Positions 47,475-55,862 of a DNA stretch of 64,000 nucleotides are shown here, one piece after another. Position numbers and translations under genes: made by a program. Source of the stretch: Psychrobacillus glaciei (GTDB taxonomy: Bacteria > Bacillota > Bacilli > Bacillales_A > Planococcaceae); the NCBI RefSeq assembly GCF_008973485.1, contig NZ_CP031223.1:1054001-1118000 (forward strand), read 5' to 3'. The first letter of the stretch is position 1; every line of letters starts with the position of its first letter. A model generated the notes under the pieces. That model was not told where the DNA came from. It did no database searches and saw only the letters and a list, made by a program, of their open reading frames with translations.

Positions 47475-48782
47475 TTGAGAAAACAGTCTAAATGGAAGCT
47501 ACGTATATTAATCGTAGCTACATCTGGAGCACTTTTATTCACAGGACCAAGTGCACTAGCTAATTCTTTAAATGATTTAAAAAATGAAAAGAAGCAATTA
47601 GAACAAAAAAAAGATTCGATTCACTCGAATATTAAAGAAACAGAAAGTAAAATAGATCAAAATGGGTCGAAAATTGACCAAATCATGGCACAAATTAAAG
47701 CGTTAGATACTGAAATAATAGAGACAGAGAAAAAAGTCTCTACCGTTTTGAATGAAATCAAATTAACAACGAATGATATTGAAAAATTACATGCGTCAAT
47801 TGCCGAATTGGAACGTAAAATTGAAGAACGTGATGAACTTTTAAAAGAGCGTATTCGTGCAGTTCAAGTAAGTGGTGGATCAGTAAGCTATTTAGATGTA
47901 TTACTTGGAGCAAATAGTTTCATCGATTTTATTGACCGTTTTTCAGCTGTTAGTACTTTAATGGAAGCGGATCGAACTATTCTAAAAGAACAAGCAGATG
48001 ATAAAAAACAATTAGAAGAACAAAAAGTAAGCCTAGAGAAAAAGCTAAATGAACAAGAAGAAAGAAAAAATAAATTAAGCAACTTAAAAGCTTCTTTAGA
48101 TAAGCAAAAAGATTCAAAAGGAAACCTTATCGATCAATTAGAGGTTGAACAAGCCAAGTTACATACTCAGAAGCAAGACTTGGAAACTGAATACGATGAT
48201 ATTTTAGAATTAAGTGAAGATGTTCAAAATAAAATTGTAGCGGAGCAAAAACGTATAGCAGAAGTTGCTAGAAAAGCAGCCGAAGAAAAAAAACGTAAAG
48301 CAGAAGAAGAAAGAAAACGCCAGCAAGCTGCAAGTGGTTCTTCCGTAGCAGTTCCAGACGTTTCTCCAGGTTCATGGACGAGACCTGCAAGTGGTCGACT
48401 AACCTCTGGGTATGGAGGAAGAATACATCCGATCTATGGCTCAGAAAAAGTTCATTATGGTATTGATATTGCAAATAGTATCGGTACTCCTGTAGTTTCT
48501 ACTGCCGATGGAGTTGTTTCCTATGCATCTCCGCTTAGCACATATGGAAATGCAATTATGGTAACTCACTCGATTGATGGTCAAATTTATACTTCTTTGT
48601 ATGCGCATTTAAGTAGCATAAAGGTAACGGTTGGACAAGTTGTTTCGAAAGGGCAAATTATTGGTGCAATTGGGACAACTGGTAACTCAACCGGACCTCA
48701 TGTACATTTCGAAATTCATATCGGGACATGGGAAGGTATGGCGAAAAACTCTGTTAATCCTCTGAGATATATATCATTATAA
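47475..48782 (+). CDS. Coiled-coil M23 (LytM-type) peptidoglycan endopeptidase, EnvC/PcsB-like layout
   Basis: Secreted protein of 435 residues. The signal peptide ends near residue 30 (SALANS). A long coiled coil follows (about 30-280, heptads rich in K/E/L/I, ending in a basic AEEKKRKAEEERKR stretch). A C-terminal M23 domain (about 310-435) has zinc ligands in HYGIDI and HVHFEI, so it looks catalytically intact. The layout resembles E. coli EnvC and streptococcal PcsB, the partners of FtsEX. The start is TTG at 47475 with GAGAGGGG upstream. It is co-directional and 23 bp from ftsX, so it is probably the FtsEX-controlled hydrolase. Confidence 0.88.
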   Translation: MRKQSKWKLRILIVATSGALLFTGPSALANSLNDLKNEKKQLEQKKDSIHSNIKETESKIDQNGSKIDQIMAQIKALDTEIIETEKKVSTVLNEIKLTTNDIEKLHASIAELERKIEERDELLKERIRAVQVSGGSVSYLDVLLGANSFIDFIDRFSAVSTLMEADRTILKEQADDKKQLEEQKVSLEKKLNEQEERKNKLSNLKASLDKQKDSKGNLIDQLEVEQAKLHTQKQDLETEYDDILELSEDVQNKIVAEQKRIAEVARKAAEEKKRKAEEERKRQQAASGSSVAVPDVSPGSWTRPASGRLTSGYGGRIHPIYGSEKVHYGIDIANSIGTPVVSTADGVVSYASPLSTYGNAIMVTHSIDGQIYTSLYAHLSSIKVTVGQVVSKGQIIGAIGTTGNSTGPHVHFEIHIGTWEGMAKNSVNPLRYISL

Positions 48783-48802
48783 AGAACAGCTAATACCTTT
48801 TC

Positions 48803-48852
48803 AGACTGTAGTCAAACTCGATAAAAGTTGAGTTTGTCTACAGTCTTTTTTC
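48803..48852 (+). terminator. Terminator of ftsEX-peptidase operon, same hairpin as at 5559
   Basis: AGACTGTAGTCAAACTC pairs with GAGTTTGTCTACAGTCT, then a T run. It differs from the hairpin after yvyF by only a few bases, loop included. Confidence 0.9.
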
Positions 48853-48937
48853 AAATAAATTGAAATTTAATTATTGGATAGCCTAATGCTAATATAGTTG
48901 CAGGATCTTTTTGCATCTTCTCTATATATAGAGAAAT

Positions 48938-49028
48938 GGTTGCTTTGGTTTCACATTTGGTTGCTCTCACAGTGAGGCTAGTTGCTCTCAGTGGAGAAAT
49001 GGTTGCTATCACTTTACTAATGGTCGCT
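48938..49028. repeat. Array 8: five GGTTGCT words at 21-bp pitch
   Basis: GGTTGCT at 48938 and 48959, AGTTGCT at 48980, GGTTGCT at 49001 and GGTCGCT at 49022; all steps are 21 bp. CTCTC or TATC often follows. It is in the gap between the M23 peptidase gene and the ResA-like gene. The rest of that gap (49029-49240) shows no other structure. Confidence 0.92.
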
Positions 49029-49245
49029 CTTCACCATTATTTCCCTTTACCAGTACTTCATTTACATGAACAAAACTCTTCTCAGAAAAGATAGCACATT
49101 TATTCAGCTGAATAAATGATTTTTCGGGATTCATAAAGTTAAAACAACATATTAGTATTCTCCTTGGGGTTAAGCATATAATAGGAGCGGTGGAATAATC
49201 TTAAACTCTTTTAGCGGTTGCAAACTAATTGGAGGGGGAAAAGCT

Positions 49246-49818
49246 GTGAAGAAAAAAATAATCGGTTTAGTAGCCATTGCATGCTTAGTTGCTATTATGA
49301 CCATTACATTTGTAAAAAATAATGTCGATAAGACAGAAGCATTATCCAATGACCAACTAGGAACTGATTTAGCTACAAATCCAGCAAATGAAGGCTTAGG
49401 CAAAGGAGATAGTGCCCCAAACTTTAAACTTACTACGCTAGAAGGAAAAGAAGTATCCTTAGCAGATTATAAAGGAAAAAAAATCGTCTTAAACTTTTGG
49501 GCAACTTGGTGTCCTCCTTGTAAAGAGGAAATGCCTTTTATGCAAAATTATTACGAAGATATGGCAGTGAAAGAAAATGTAGAAATTTTAGCGATTAATT
49601 TGGATTCGGGGATAGATAAAGTAAAAGCATTTCAACAAGATTATGCATTAAGTTTTCCTATTCTTTTCGATGAAGAAGGAAAAGTAGGGAAAACTTATCA
49701 AGTGATTACTATTCCCACTACATATATAATCGATGCAAATGGAACGATACAAAATAAAATAGTTGGCCCGATGGATGAACAAATGCTGACAGATTTAGTT
49801 AAAAGTCTAGATGAATAG
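49246..49818 (+). CDS. ResA-like membrane-anchored thiol-disulfide oxidoreductase
   Basis: TlpA/ResA-type thioredoxin of 190 residues. An N-terminal signal-anchor (about 5-23) holds it outside the membrane. The active site is WCPPC (88-92), the cis-proline is in TIPTTY, and the AhpC-TSA fold begins at GDSAPNFKLTTLEGKEV. It probably reduces cysteines outside the cell, for instance apocytochrome c; cccB lies 4 kb upstream. The start is GTG at 49246 with GGAGGGGG. Without resBC next to it, the exact paralog cannot be named. Confidence 0.85.
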   Translation: MKKKIIGLVAIACLVAIMTITFVKNNVDKTEALSNDQLGTDLATNPANEGLGKGDSAPNFKLTTLEGKEVSLADYKGKKIVLNFWATWCPPCKEEMPFMQNYYEDMAVKENVEILAINLDSGIDKVKAFQQDYALSFPILFDEEGKVGKTYQVITIPTTYIIDANGTIQNKIVGPMDEQMLTDLVKSLDE

Positions 49819-49886
49819 CCGATTTTTGTGCGAGTATTAAACTCCAATCTTTTCACATATATTAGTGGAAAAGTAGGAGGTATAGC

Positions 49887-51305
49887 TTGCGCAAAAGTCG
49901 GATTTTTTTATATGTTTTTTTGTTTATTATTTTGCTTGGCGTAGTTTATTTTTGGATGGGAAAATCTTCAACGAAACAACATGAGGCTATTAGTAATAAT
50001 CAAGTAATTGATGAGGCGTTTCAATTGATTAAACAAGAAGCGGTATTTTCAAAAAATGATAAGCAAATCGTAGAAGGTGCAATTCGTGGGATGGCACAGG
50101 CTCTAGAAGATCCACATAGTACGTATTTAACGGAAGAAGAAGCAACCGCACATGATGCATCTCTTGCTGAAGAACGTGTTGGAATCGGAGCAGAAATAGC
50201 AATTTCAGATGGAAAATTTATCGTAGTTGCGCCACTGAAAGATTCTCCTGCATCTAAAGCAGGTTTGAAACCACAAGATGAAATTGTTCGAGTAAATGGC
50301 GAGAGACTCAACGGTAAAACTTTGTCAGATCTGGTAAAAATGTTAAGTGGAGAAAAAGGAACGAGTCTCAAAATGACCGTTTATCGTTCAAGTGAGGAAC
50401 GGCATGTGGAATTACATATGAAACGGGAAACGATTGCCATGCATTCAGTTTCGAGTGAAGTATATGAAGTGGATGGATATTCGATTGGAATTGTTGCCAT
50501 TTCGATATTTGGAGAAAAAACTGGTGAGGAATGGAAAACACAAACAAAAGCATTAGTGGATAGAGGAATAGATGGACTTCTTATAGATGTAAGAGGAAAT
50601 CCAGGAGGTTATTTGTTTAGCGTGTCTACCATTGTTAGTACGTTACTTGAAAATGGGAAGACGTTTGCTTATATGCAAGATCCAAATGGGGTGCTTGAGA
50701 TGCTAAACACGGAAAGTAAGGAAAAGCCTTATTTGAATAAAATTCCTGCCGTATTATTGCAAAATGGGAACAGTGCTTCTGCTAGTGAAGTTTTAGCTGG
50801 AGCATTAAAAGATAATAAACGTGCGATGATCGTTGGAGAAACAAGCTATGGTAAAGGTACTGTACAAGAAACACATCCTCTTTCAAATGGGGGGAAACTA
50901 AAAATTTCCACGCATAAATGGCTTACACCAAAGCAGGAATGGATTCATCACAAAGGAATTCAAGCAGACTTGAAAGTAGAGCCAAATGAATTGTACACGA
51001 TGGATGTTAAATATCCACATGGAGAATTTAGAGTGGGAGATTATGGAGAAGAAATAAAGTACGCTCAAAATATACTAGCTGCTTTAGGATATAATATTGT
51101 TCGAAGAGATGGTTATTTTGATGAAGATACGATGAAGGCAGTAGAAAAATACCGTGAAGAAAGTAAATTAGAATCTAATAAAGAAATAGATGATGTATTC
51201 TTCCAATCACTTTCTAAAAAGATAAGTGACTATAAAGATCGAAAAGAAAACGATAAGCAATTACAGATGGGAATAAGTTATTTAATTCATGGCTTGAAAA
51301 AATAA
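49887..51305 (+). CDS. ctpB: Carboxyl-terminal processing protease CtpB (S41)
   Basis: PDZ protease of 472 residues. An N-terminal transmembrane anchor (about 5-23) is followed by a PDZ domain (about 95-175), then the S41 core with S298 (NSASAS), K323 (SYGKGT) and Q327 as the Ser/Lys/Gln triad. A C-terminal peptidoglycan-binding helix bundle (YAQNILAALGYNIVRRDGYFD) ends it. In B. subtilis CtpB cleaves SpoIVFA to trigger sigma-K activation during sporulation. The start is TTG at 49887 with GGAGGT. minJ follows, as in B. subtilis. Confidence 0.93.
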   Translation: MRKSRIFLYVFLFIILLGVVYFWMGKSSTKQHEAISNNQVIDEAFQLIKQEAVFSKNDKQIVEGAIRGMAQALEDPHSTYLTEEEATAHDASLAEERVGIGAEIAISDGKFIVVAPLKDSPASKAGLKPQDEIVRVNGERLNGKTLSDLVKMLSGEKGTSLKMTVYRSSEERHVELHMKRETIAMHSVSSEVYEVDGYSIGIVAISIFGEKTGEEWKTQTKALVDRGIDGLLIDVRGNPGGYLFSVSTIVSTLLENGKTFAYMQDPNGVLEMLNTESKEKPYLNKIPAVLLQNGNSASASEVLAGALKDNKRAMIVGETSYGKGTVQETHPLSNGGKLKISTHKWLTPKQEWIHHKGIQADLKVEPNELYTMDVKYPHGEFRVGDYGEEIKYAQNILAALGYNIVRRDGYFDEDTMKAVEKYREESKLESNKEIDDVFFQSLSKKISDYKDRKENDKQLQMGISYLIHGLKK

Positions 51306-51391
51306 GATTATTCTAAAATCCTATACGCAAAGTCCCTCCCTTTTGTTACAATAATAGAATGGATAGTCTGTAAGAGAGGGGGGTGCGTATA

Positions 51392-52555
51392 GTGGAGGAT
51401 ATTTTGATAGATTTGGCTAAAGGAATAGGAGTATTTTTTCTACATCCTGCAGTATATATTACGCTTCTTTTCTCTATATTAATTGGTTATTTTCGTGTGA
51501 AGAGAGAAAGAAAACATTTCCGCACTAGAATATTATGGGGTTGGACAGAGTTCAAGCATTTACTCGATGGGTATGTCTGGGCAATAATCCTTTCTGTTCT
51601 TAGTGTAGCAATAGGTCTTGTCGTTCCATCTTCTTGGTTATTTAGTTATAGTGCGTGGATGATTTTATTTATATTACTATTTGTGTACCAACTTGGTTCT
51701 GCCATTTATGCGATGGCACTGGGAGCTATTACATTGTATGTGATGAATAGGTACGATTGGTCTTTTCATATTTCTTCATGGAATTTTACTGGATTTAATA
51801 TTATGCAAGAAGCAGTTGTTCCAATAGCAATTTTAGCTGGCTTGTTATTAATTGTGGAAGGTATTCTTATACAAAAGAACGGAGCAGCAAATGCCTCTCC
51901 GAAACTAGTGAAAACAGCAAGAGGTAGCGAAGCAATTGAATATGTAACGAAACGATTGTGGTTATTACCTGTTTTACTAGTTATACCTGGAGAAGTCATT
52001 TCTACCTATCTCCCATATTGGCCGCAATTTAGATTGGGAGAATCAACATTTTCACTGATTTTGTTTCCATTTGTCATTGGATTCCAGCAAAAAAGCAGAA
52101 GAGCATTGGCAGTGGAGTTTTTCCCTCGCTATGGAAAACAAGTTTGGCAATTAGGGATAATAATCCTAGTTATAGCGGCAGTAGGGTATATTATGCCGCT
52201 AATTAGTGGGGTTGCTTTAATCATCGGGGTTATTGCTAGATTATTACTTTCATATATTGCCTATAAAAAAGAAACGACCGGAACTTTTGCTGTTTCTGCG
52301 CAGTCTAAAGGTGTGATGATTGCAGGTGTTTTAGAAGATTCACCAGCAGAGAAAATGGGACTTCTCATCGGTGAATGTATTGTTAAAGTAAACGGGCACA
52401 AAGTGACGAACGAAAACGAACTTTATGAAGCCGTTCAAATTAATGCAGCACACTGCCGCTTAGAAATAGTTGATGTAAGCGGAGAACTACGCTTGCGGCA
52501 ACATATATTATTCAAACATGACCATTATCGACTAGGCTTACTATTAGTTAGGTAG
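51392..52555 (+). CDS. minJ: Division topology protein MinJ
   Basis: Membrane protein of 387 residues with about six to eight transmembrane segments, the cytoplasmic motif GYFRVKRERKHFRTR and a C-terminal PDZ domain (about 295-375: GVMIAGVLEDSPAEKMGLLIGECIVKVNG). MinJ bridges DivIVA and MinD to keep division off the poles. Size (B. subtilis 397) and position after ctpB agree. GTG at 51392 has the GAGGGGGG site at a sensible 9-10 nt; GTG at 51383 abuts it and is unlikely. Confidence 0.92.
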   Translation: MEDILIDLAKGIGVFFLHPAVYITLLFSILIGYFRVKRERKHFRTRILWGWTEFKHLLDGYVWAIILSVLSVAIGLVVPSSWLFSYSAWMILFILLFVYQLGSAIYAMALGAITLYVMNRYDWSFHISSWNFTGFNIMQEAVVPIAILAGLLLIVEGILIQKNGAANASPKLVKTARGSEAIEYVTKRLWLLPVLLVIPGEVISTYLPYWPQFRLGESTFSLILFPFVIGFQQKSRRALAVEFFPRYGKQVWQLGIIILVIAAVGYIMPLISGVALIIGVIARLLLSYIAYKKETTGTFAVSAQSKGVMIAGVLEDSPAEKMGLLIGECIVKVNGHKVTNENELYEAVQINAAHCRLEIVDVSGELRLRQHILFKHDHYRLGLLLVR

Positions 52556-52563
52556 GAGGAATT

Positions 52564-52812
52564 ATGGAATCATTATCGGTATCTACACAAATAATATTAG
52601 CCATTTTTTCTCCAGCACTCCTTGTCCTATTATTTACACGAATTACATTTAATCATTATGTTGCATTAATCTTGACTGTTGCACTATTCGCAACCTCGGT
52701 CTATGCTGGCTACACGCATAAATGGTGGATCTACATGATAGATGCCGCATCTTTAACAATTGGGTTTTCGTACGTCACCCATATGAAAAAGAAAAAAATG
52801 TCCGCCTCTTAA
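52564..52812 (+). CDS. csbA: CsbA-family small membrane protein
   Basis: DUF2198/CsbA-type protein of 82 residues. Two or three hydrophobic segments include LLVLLFTRITFNHYVALILTV, close to B. subtilis CsbA (LVVLFTRVTFNHYVA as I recall it), and a basic tail KKKKMSAS. In B. subtilis csbA is controlled by sigma-B and precedes uvrB; no uvrB is here. The ATG has a TAGGAGGA site overlapping the end of minJ, so co-transcription is likely. Function unknown. Confidence 0.88.
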   Translation: MESLSVSTQIILAIFSPALLVLLFTRITFNHYVALILTVALFATSVYAGYTHKWWIYMIDAASLTIGFSYVTHMKKKKMSAS

Positions 52813-52833
52813 AATAAGAGAGCGGATTTTTTT
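52790..52833. terminator. Bidirectional terminator between csbA and azlD
   Basis: TCCGC-C-TCTT pairs with AAGAGAGCGGA; a T run follows on the plus strand and an A run precedes it, so it can serve both convergent genes. Its 5' part overlaps the end of csbA. Confidence 0.82.
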
Positions 52834-52871
52834 ACAGCTAGAACCTATGTATCTGCAATACTCAGAAACGC

Positions 52872-53180
52872 TTAAAACAATAGACTATAAACTGCTAAAA
52901 CACCAATTGTTCCTAGCACAACGACCATTACATTTGTAGAAATAATGGCTAGAGTGAATGCGACAACTGCTCCAATAACTCCAAATAATAAATTCCCTTG
53001 TTGCACATATAAAATAGCTGGGAAAATTAACGCCCCTAGGACTGCAAATGGAATATTACTCAATACACCAGAAATAACAGGGGGTAATTTTTTACCTTCC
53101 AAAAAAGTGAGTGGGAAAACCCTAGGGATATATGTAACTAGCGCCATTCCAAATATCGTCCACCAATACCAAGCACCCAT
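52872..53180 (-). CDS. azlD: Branched-chain amino acid exporter small subunit AzlD
   Basis: AzlD of 102 residues with three to four transmembrane segments and the family motif ALVTYIPRVFPLTFLEGKKLP followed by SNIPFAVLGALIFPAIL. Together with AzlC it forms a two-subunit exporter of branched-chain amino acids or analogs such as 4-azaleucine. It lies 4 nt after azlC in the same transcript. The same chromosome region makes these amino acids (21.9-33.3 kb). Confidence 0.93.
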   Translation of the reverse strand: MGAWYWWTIFGMALVTYIPRVFPLTFLEGKKLPPVISGVLSNIPFAVLGALIFPAILYVQQGNLLFGVIGAVVAFTLAIISTNVMVVVLGTIGVLAVYSLLF

Positions 53181-53184
53181 TCGT

Positions 53185-53892
53185 TTAAGCTCCTTCCGGC
53201 AAGCCTAGGCTTCTTCTTGCATAAATAATTTCGACAACTATAGATGATGCAAGCGTAGCGACTAATATAGCCCAGCCTGTTGATAATAAACCTGTCCAAT
53301 AAAAAAATCCATTTATACTGGCAGCAAATAGCGCCAGTAGCACTACTTTTCGATTACCGCGCATAGAAGGGACTAGTAACCCAACGAACATCGCATATAA
53401 AGCAATCGACATGGCAGCTTGTAAAAAGGCGGGTAGGTTAGCACCGATGATATGTCCGATAGCAGTGAATAAAACCCAACTACTGTAACCAATTAAGGCA
53501 ACACCAAACGCAAAGGAAGTGCGAACTTTATCCTCTTTTTGCGTTGCTAGTACGGAAAAAGATTCGTCTGTTATCCCAAAAGCATAAATCCCTTTAACCC
53601 ATCTTTTTTCGCTATGCATCTTTTCATTCAGCGCAGCCGTCATTAAGAAGTGACGAATATTAAGGACAAAAGTATTTAAAACGATTAAAATAGGATCCAC
53701 GCCATTTGCGATTAGTGTTAACGACATATATTGGGATGCGCCAGCAAAAACAAAAATACTCATTGCGGTTGCTTCCACAATGGAAAGCCCAGTCGTTTTA
53801 GCTAATAAACCAAATGTTAATGCAACAGGGAAATAGCCTATTGCAATACTAATCCCTGCACGTAAACCTTTTACAAATGAATTATTATTCAT
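53185..53892 (-). CDS. azlC: Branched-chain amino acid exporter large subunit AzlC
   Basis: AzlC of 235 residues with about six to eight transmembrane segments. Conserved parts are GYFPVALTFGLLA, FAGASQYMSLTLIANG and LNIRHFLMTAALNEK, then FGITDESFSV. It is the main membrane subunit of the AzlCD exporter. It starts at ATG 53892 on the minus strand, with an AAAGGGG site upstream. It is divergent from the VTT gene. In B. subtilis azlCD is under AzlB/Lrp control; no regulator gene is next to it here. Confidence 0.94.
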   Translation of the reverse strand: MNNNSFVKGLRAGISIAIGYFPVALTFGLLAKTTGLSIVEATAMSIFVFAGASQYMSLTLIANGVDPILIVLNTFVLNIRHFLMTAALNEKMHSEKRWVKGIYAFGITDESFSVLATQKEDKVRTSFAFGVALIGYSSWVLFTAIGHIIGANLPAFLQAAMSIALYAMFVGLLVPSMRGNRKVVLLALFAASINGFFYWTGLLSTGWAILVATLASSIVVEIIYARRSLGLPEGA

Positions 53893-54033
53893 AATAAGCT
53901 TTAAACCCCTTTTTAAATTCGAATGAACAAATTATACTATATATCTAAAGTTTTATACATGCGAAAATTGGGAATAATATAAATATACATATTAAGGAAC
54001 GATTAATTATTTATAACATAGAGGAGAGTCATC

Positions 54034-54660
54034 ATGCCTAGCTGGTTTTCATTTGAAACATTGACTAATTTGACACAAGATTACCGAGCACTTGGACCGT
54101 TGATCGGCCTTCTTCTACCTTTCTTAGAAGCTTTTTTACCTTTTTTGCCATTAGTCGTTTTTATTATAGCGAATGTCAATGCATACGGAATTCTATTGGG
54201 ATTTTTATTGTCTTGGATAGGGTCTGCAGCGGGTGCTTACATGGTATTTTTAGTAATTCGTAAATACGGACGAGCAAGAGCTCTAGGTTTTATTACGAGG
54301 CATGAAAGAATTCAAAAGTTAATATTATGGGTAGAGAGAAATGGTTTTGGTCCATTATTTTTACTCATTTGCTTTCCTTTTACTCCATCCGCTCTTATTA
54401 ACATAGTTGCTGGATTGTCTAATATAAAAAAGAAAACGTACTTATGGACAGTCACATTAGGTAAATTAATCATGATCTTAGTTGTAAGTTTCATCGGCTC
54501 AGACATAAAAGCGCTCGTAACCCAGCCGATCAGAACGATAATAGTAGCCCTAATTATCGTTATTCTTTGGTTTGTAGGAAAGAGTGTGGAAAAAAGAATA
54601 AATAATAAAGTAGAAGCAGACTTTATCTCTATTCACGGGGAAAGTCGAACAAAAAGGTGA
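54034..54660 (+). CDS. VTT/DedA-superfamily (TVP38-like) membrane protein
   Basis: Integral membrane protein of 208 residues with about five to six hydrophobic segments. The SNARE-associated/VTT core is recognisable: LLPFLEAFLPFLPLVVFIIANVNAYG, GSAAGAYMVFLVIRKYGR, and the reentrant RNGFGPLFLLICFPFTPSALINIVAGLS. Related proteins are lipid scramblases or undecaprenyl-phosphate flippases (DedA, PopT); which applies here cannot be told. The ATG has a GAGGAGAG site. It is monocistronic before a 1.1-kb repeat-filled gap. Confidence 0.85.
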   Translation: MPSWFSFETLTNLTQDYRALGPLIGLLLPFLEAFLPFLPLVVFIIANVNAYGILLGFLLSWIGSAAGAYMVFLVIRKYGRARALGFITRHERIQKLILWVERNGFGPLFLLICFPFTPSALINIVAGLSNIKKKTYLWTVTLGKLIMILVVSFIGSDIKALVTQPIRTIIVALIIVILWFVGKSVEKRINNKVEADFISIHGESRTKR

Positions 54661-54809
54661 CATTAGTGGAGTTTTTTTAGAGATATAAAGGTACCCAAGT
54701 GTTGATTAACCAAGGGTATCGCTCTACATTTTTCCGGTAATCGTCTTCTAGTCGCATTGCCTTTAGGAACGCAGAGTTTATAAAGTGCGCATTAGTTGGT
54801 TTTCGCTTT

Positions 54810-54970
54810 GATTTCCGCTTCAGTCGGACGCTTTCCGCCGGCATGGCTTCAGCCGCTTCCCTCGCTTACGCTCAGTCCAGGGTCTTCAGCACATGCTCCT
54901 GCCGCTTCGCTTTCGTCGCAAAATATATTTGCTATTCCGGCTGGAGTCGCCGCCTTACGCTACAATCAAC
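54810..54970 (+). repeat. Dispersed element, copy B
   Basis: Begins GATTTCCGCTTCAGTCGGACGC, then TTTCCGCCGGCATGGC, and ends CTGGAGTCGCCGCC with CTACAATCAAC. It shares ends with copy A and is inverted relative to copy C. Similarity to C extends outward: AACGCAGAGTTTATAAAGTGCG at 54769-54790 matches the reverse complement of about 55610-55630. It contains no real gene. Confidence 0.75.
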
Positions 54971-55083
54971 GTGGGTTGCCGGCTATTTAGTGAGTGCCGT
55001 CACGTGTATTTATGAGCACTCAGGATTCGTTACCACAGGATAGGCGCTGTCGCTCAAAAGATGCATGCTTATTTTTCGCTAAT

Positions 55084-55151
55084 TACAAGATAGAAGCCGA
55101 TAATCGCAAAGTAAAGTATGCTAATGGCAAGATCATATACCTAAATCGCAA
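55084..55151. repeat. Array 9: quartet of CGCAA words at 21-bp pitch (minus orientation)
   Basis: TACAA at 55084, CGCAA at 55105, GGCAA at 55126 and CGCAA at 55147, exactly 21 bp apart; the word is TTGCG read on the minus strand. It lies between dispersed copies B and C. Confidence 0.82.
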
Positions 55152-55302
55152 GATAGCTACCATTATGGGAAAATATATTGATAGTGTACCTTAATAGGTG
55201 TCATCTTACGCCAAATAAAATTTATAAATAAAGACGTTTGTCTTATAATAAAGCTTTAACTTGGCATGAAATTATTAGTATTGGGTACAAACAATTAATA
55301 TA

Positions 55303-55391
55303 TTACGCAAATGTCCAAGAACGTTGCGAGTATCACGTCCTATATTGCGCATATGCCTCTTAATGTTGCAAAAAAAGTATCCAATGTTGCT
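55303..55391. repeat. Array 10: five TTGCG-type words at 21-bp pitch
   Basis: TTACG at 55303, TTGCG at 55324 and 55345, TTGCA at 55366 and TTGCT at 55387; every step is 21 bp. Same gap as array 9 but opposite word orientation. Confidence 0.88.
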
Positions 55392-55448
55392 CATAATTTA
55401 TCGGACAATTGTATCAGGTTTTATTGAATAGTTAGCAAGGCCCTATGG

Positions 55449-55577
55449 GATTGTAGCGAAAGGGCGGCGACTCCAGCCGGATGAGTGAGACAGATGAGCA
55501 ATCGCAGGCGAACGCGTAGCGTCGGCGATGGCTCATCGCTCACCCAGCGGAAAGCGTCCGCCCTGCAGCGAAAATCC
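55449..55577 (-). repeat. Dispersed element, copy C (inverted)
   Basis: Reading the plus strand, GATTGTAGCGAAAGGGCGGCGACTCCAG begins it in part, and CAGCGGAAAGCGTCCGCCCTGCAGCG ends it in part; these are the reverse complement of the ends of copies A and B. The middle carries its own dyad (GATGAGC / GCTCATC). Between it and addB (55578-55805) no gene or motif is seen. Confidence 0.75.
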
Positions 55578-55862
55578 TAGCGGTCACTTAATAGGTCTCT
55601 TTGGTACGCACTATATAAACAATGCGTTCTTTGCCCACTTTAATAATGGCGATGCTAGTTTATATAGGTGCTGCATAGATAAAGCTAAGGGGTAATTTAC
55701 TGGTCACTTTTGGCAAATCAACAGAACTGAGTATATATTTTACTCCGTTGCTAGTACGACACACTAAATTTAAATTTCGAATAATTTCCAACTCTCCTGG
55801 ATGTTTTGTACAATAGAGAGAAGGAATTATTCGTTTTTTATTTTAAGAAAGTAGGTGCGAAA

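Noticed and set aside
54796-55194. Small plus-strand genes of 64-66 codons in the VTT-addB gap
   Set aside because: They translate the dispersed element copy B and array 9; no plausible start site or protein-like composition.
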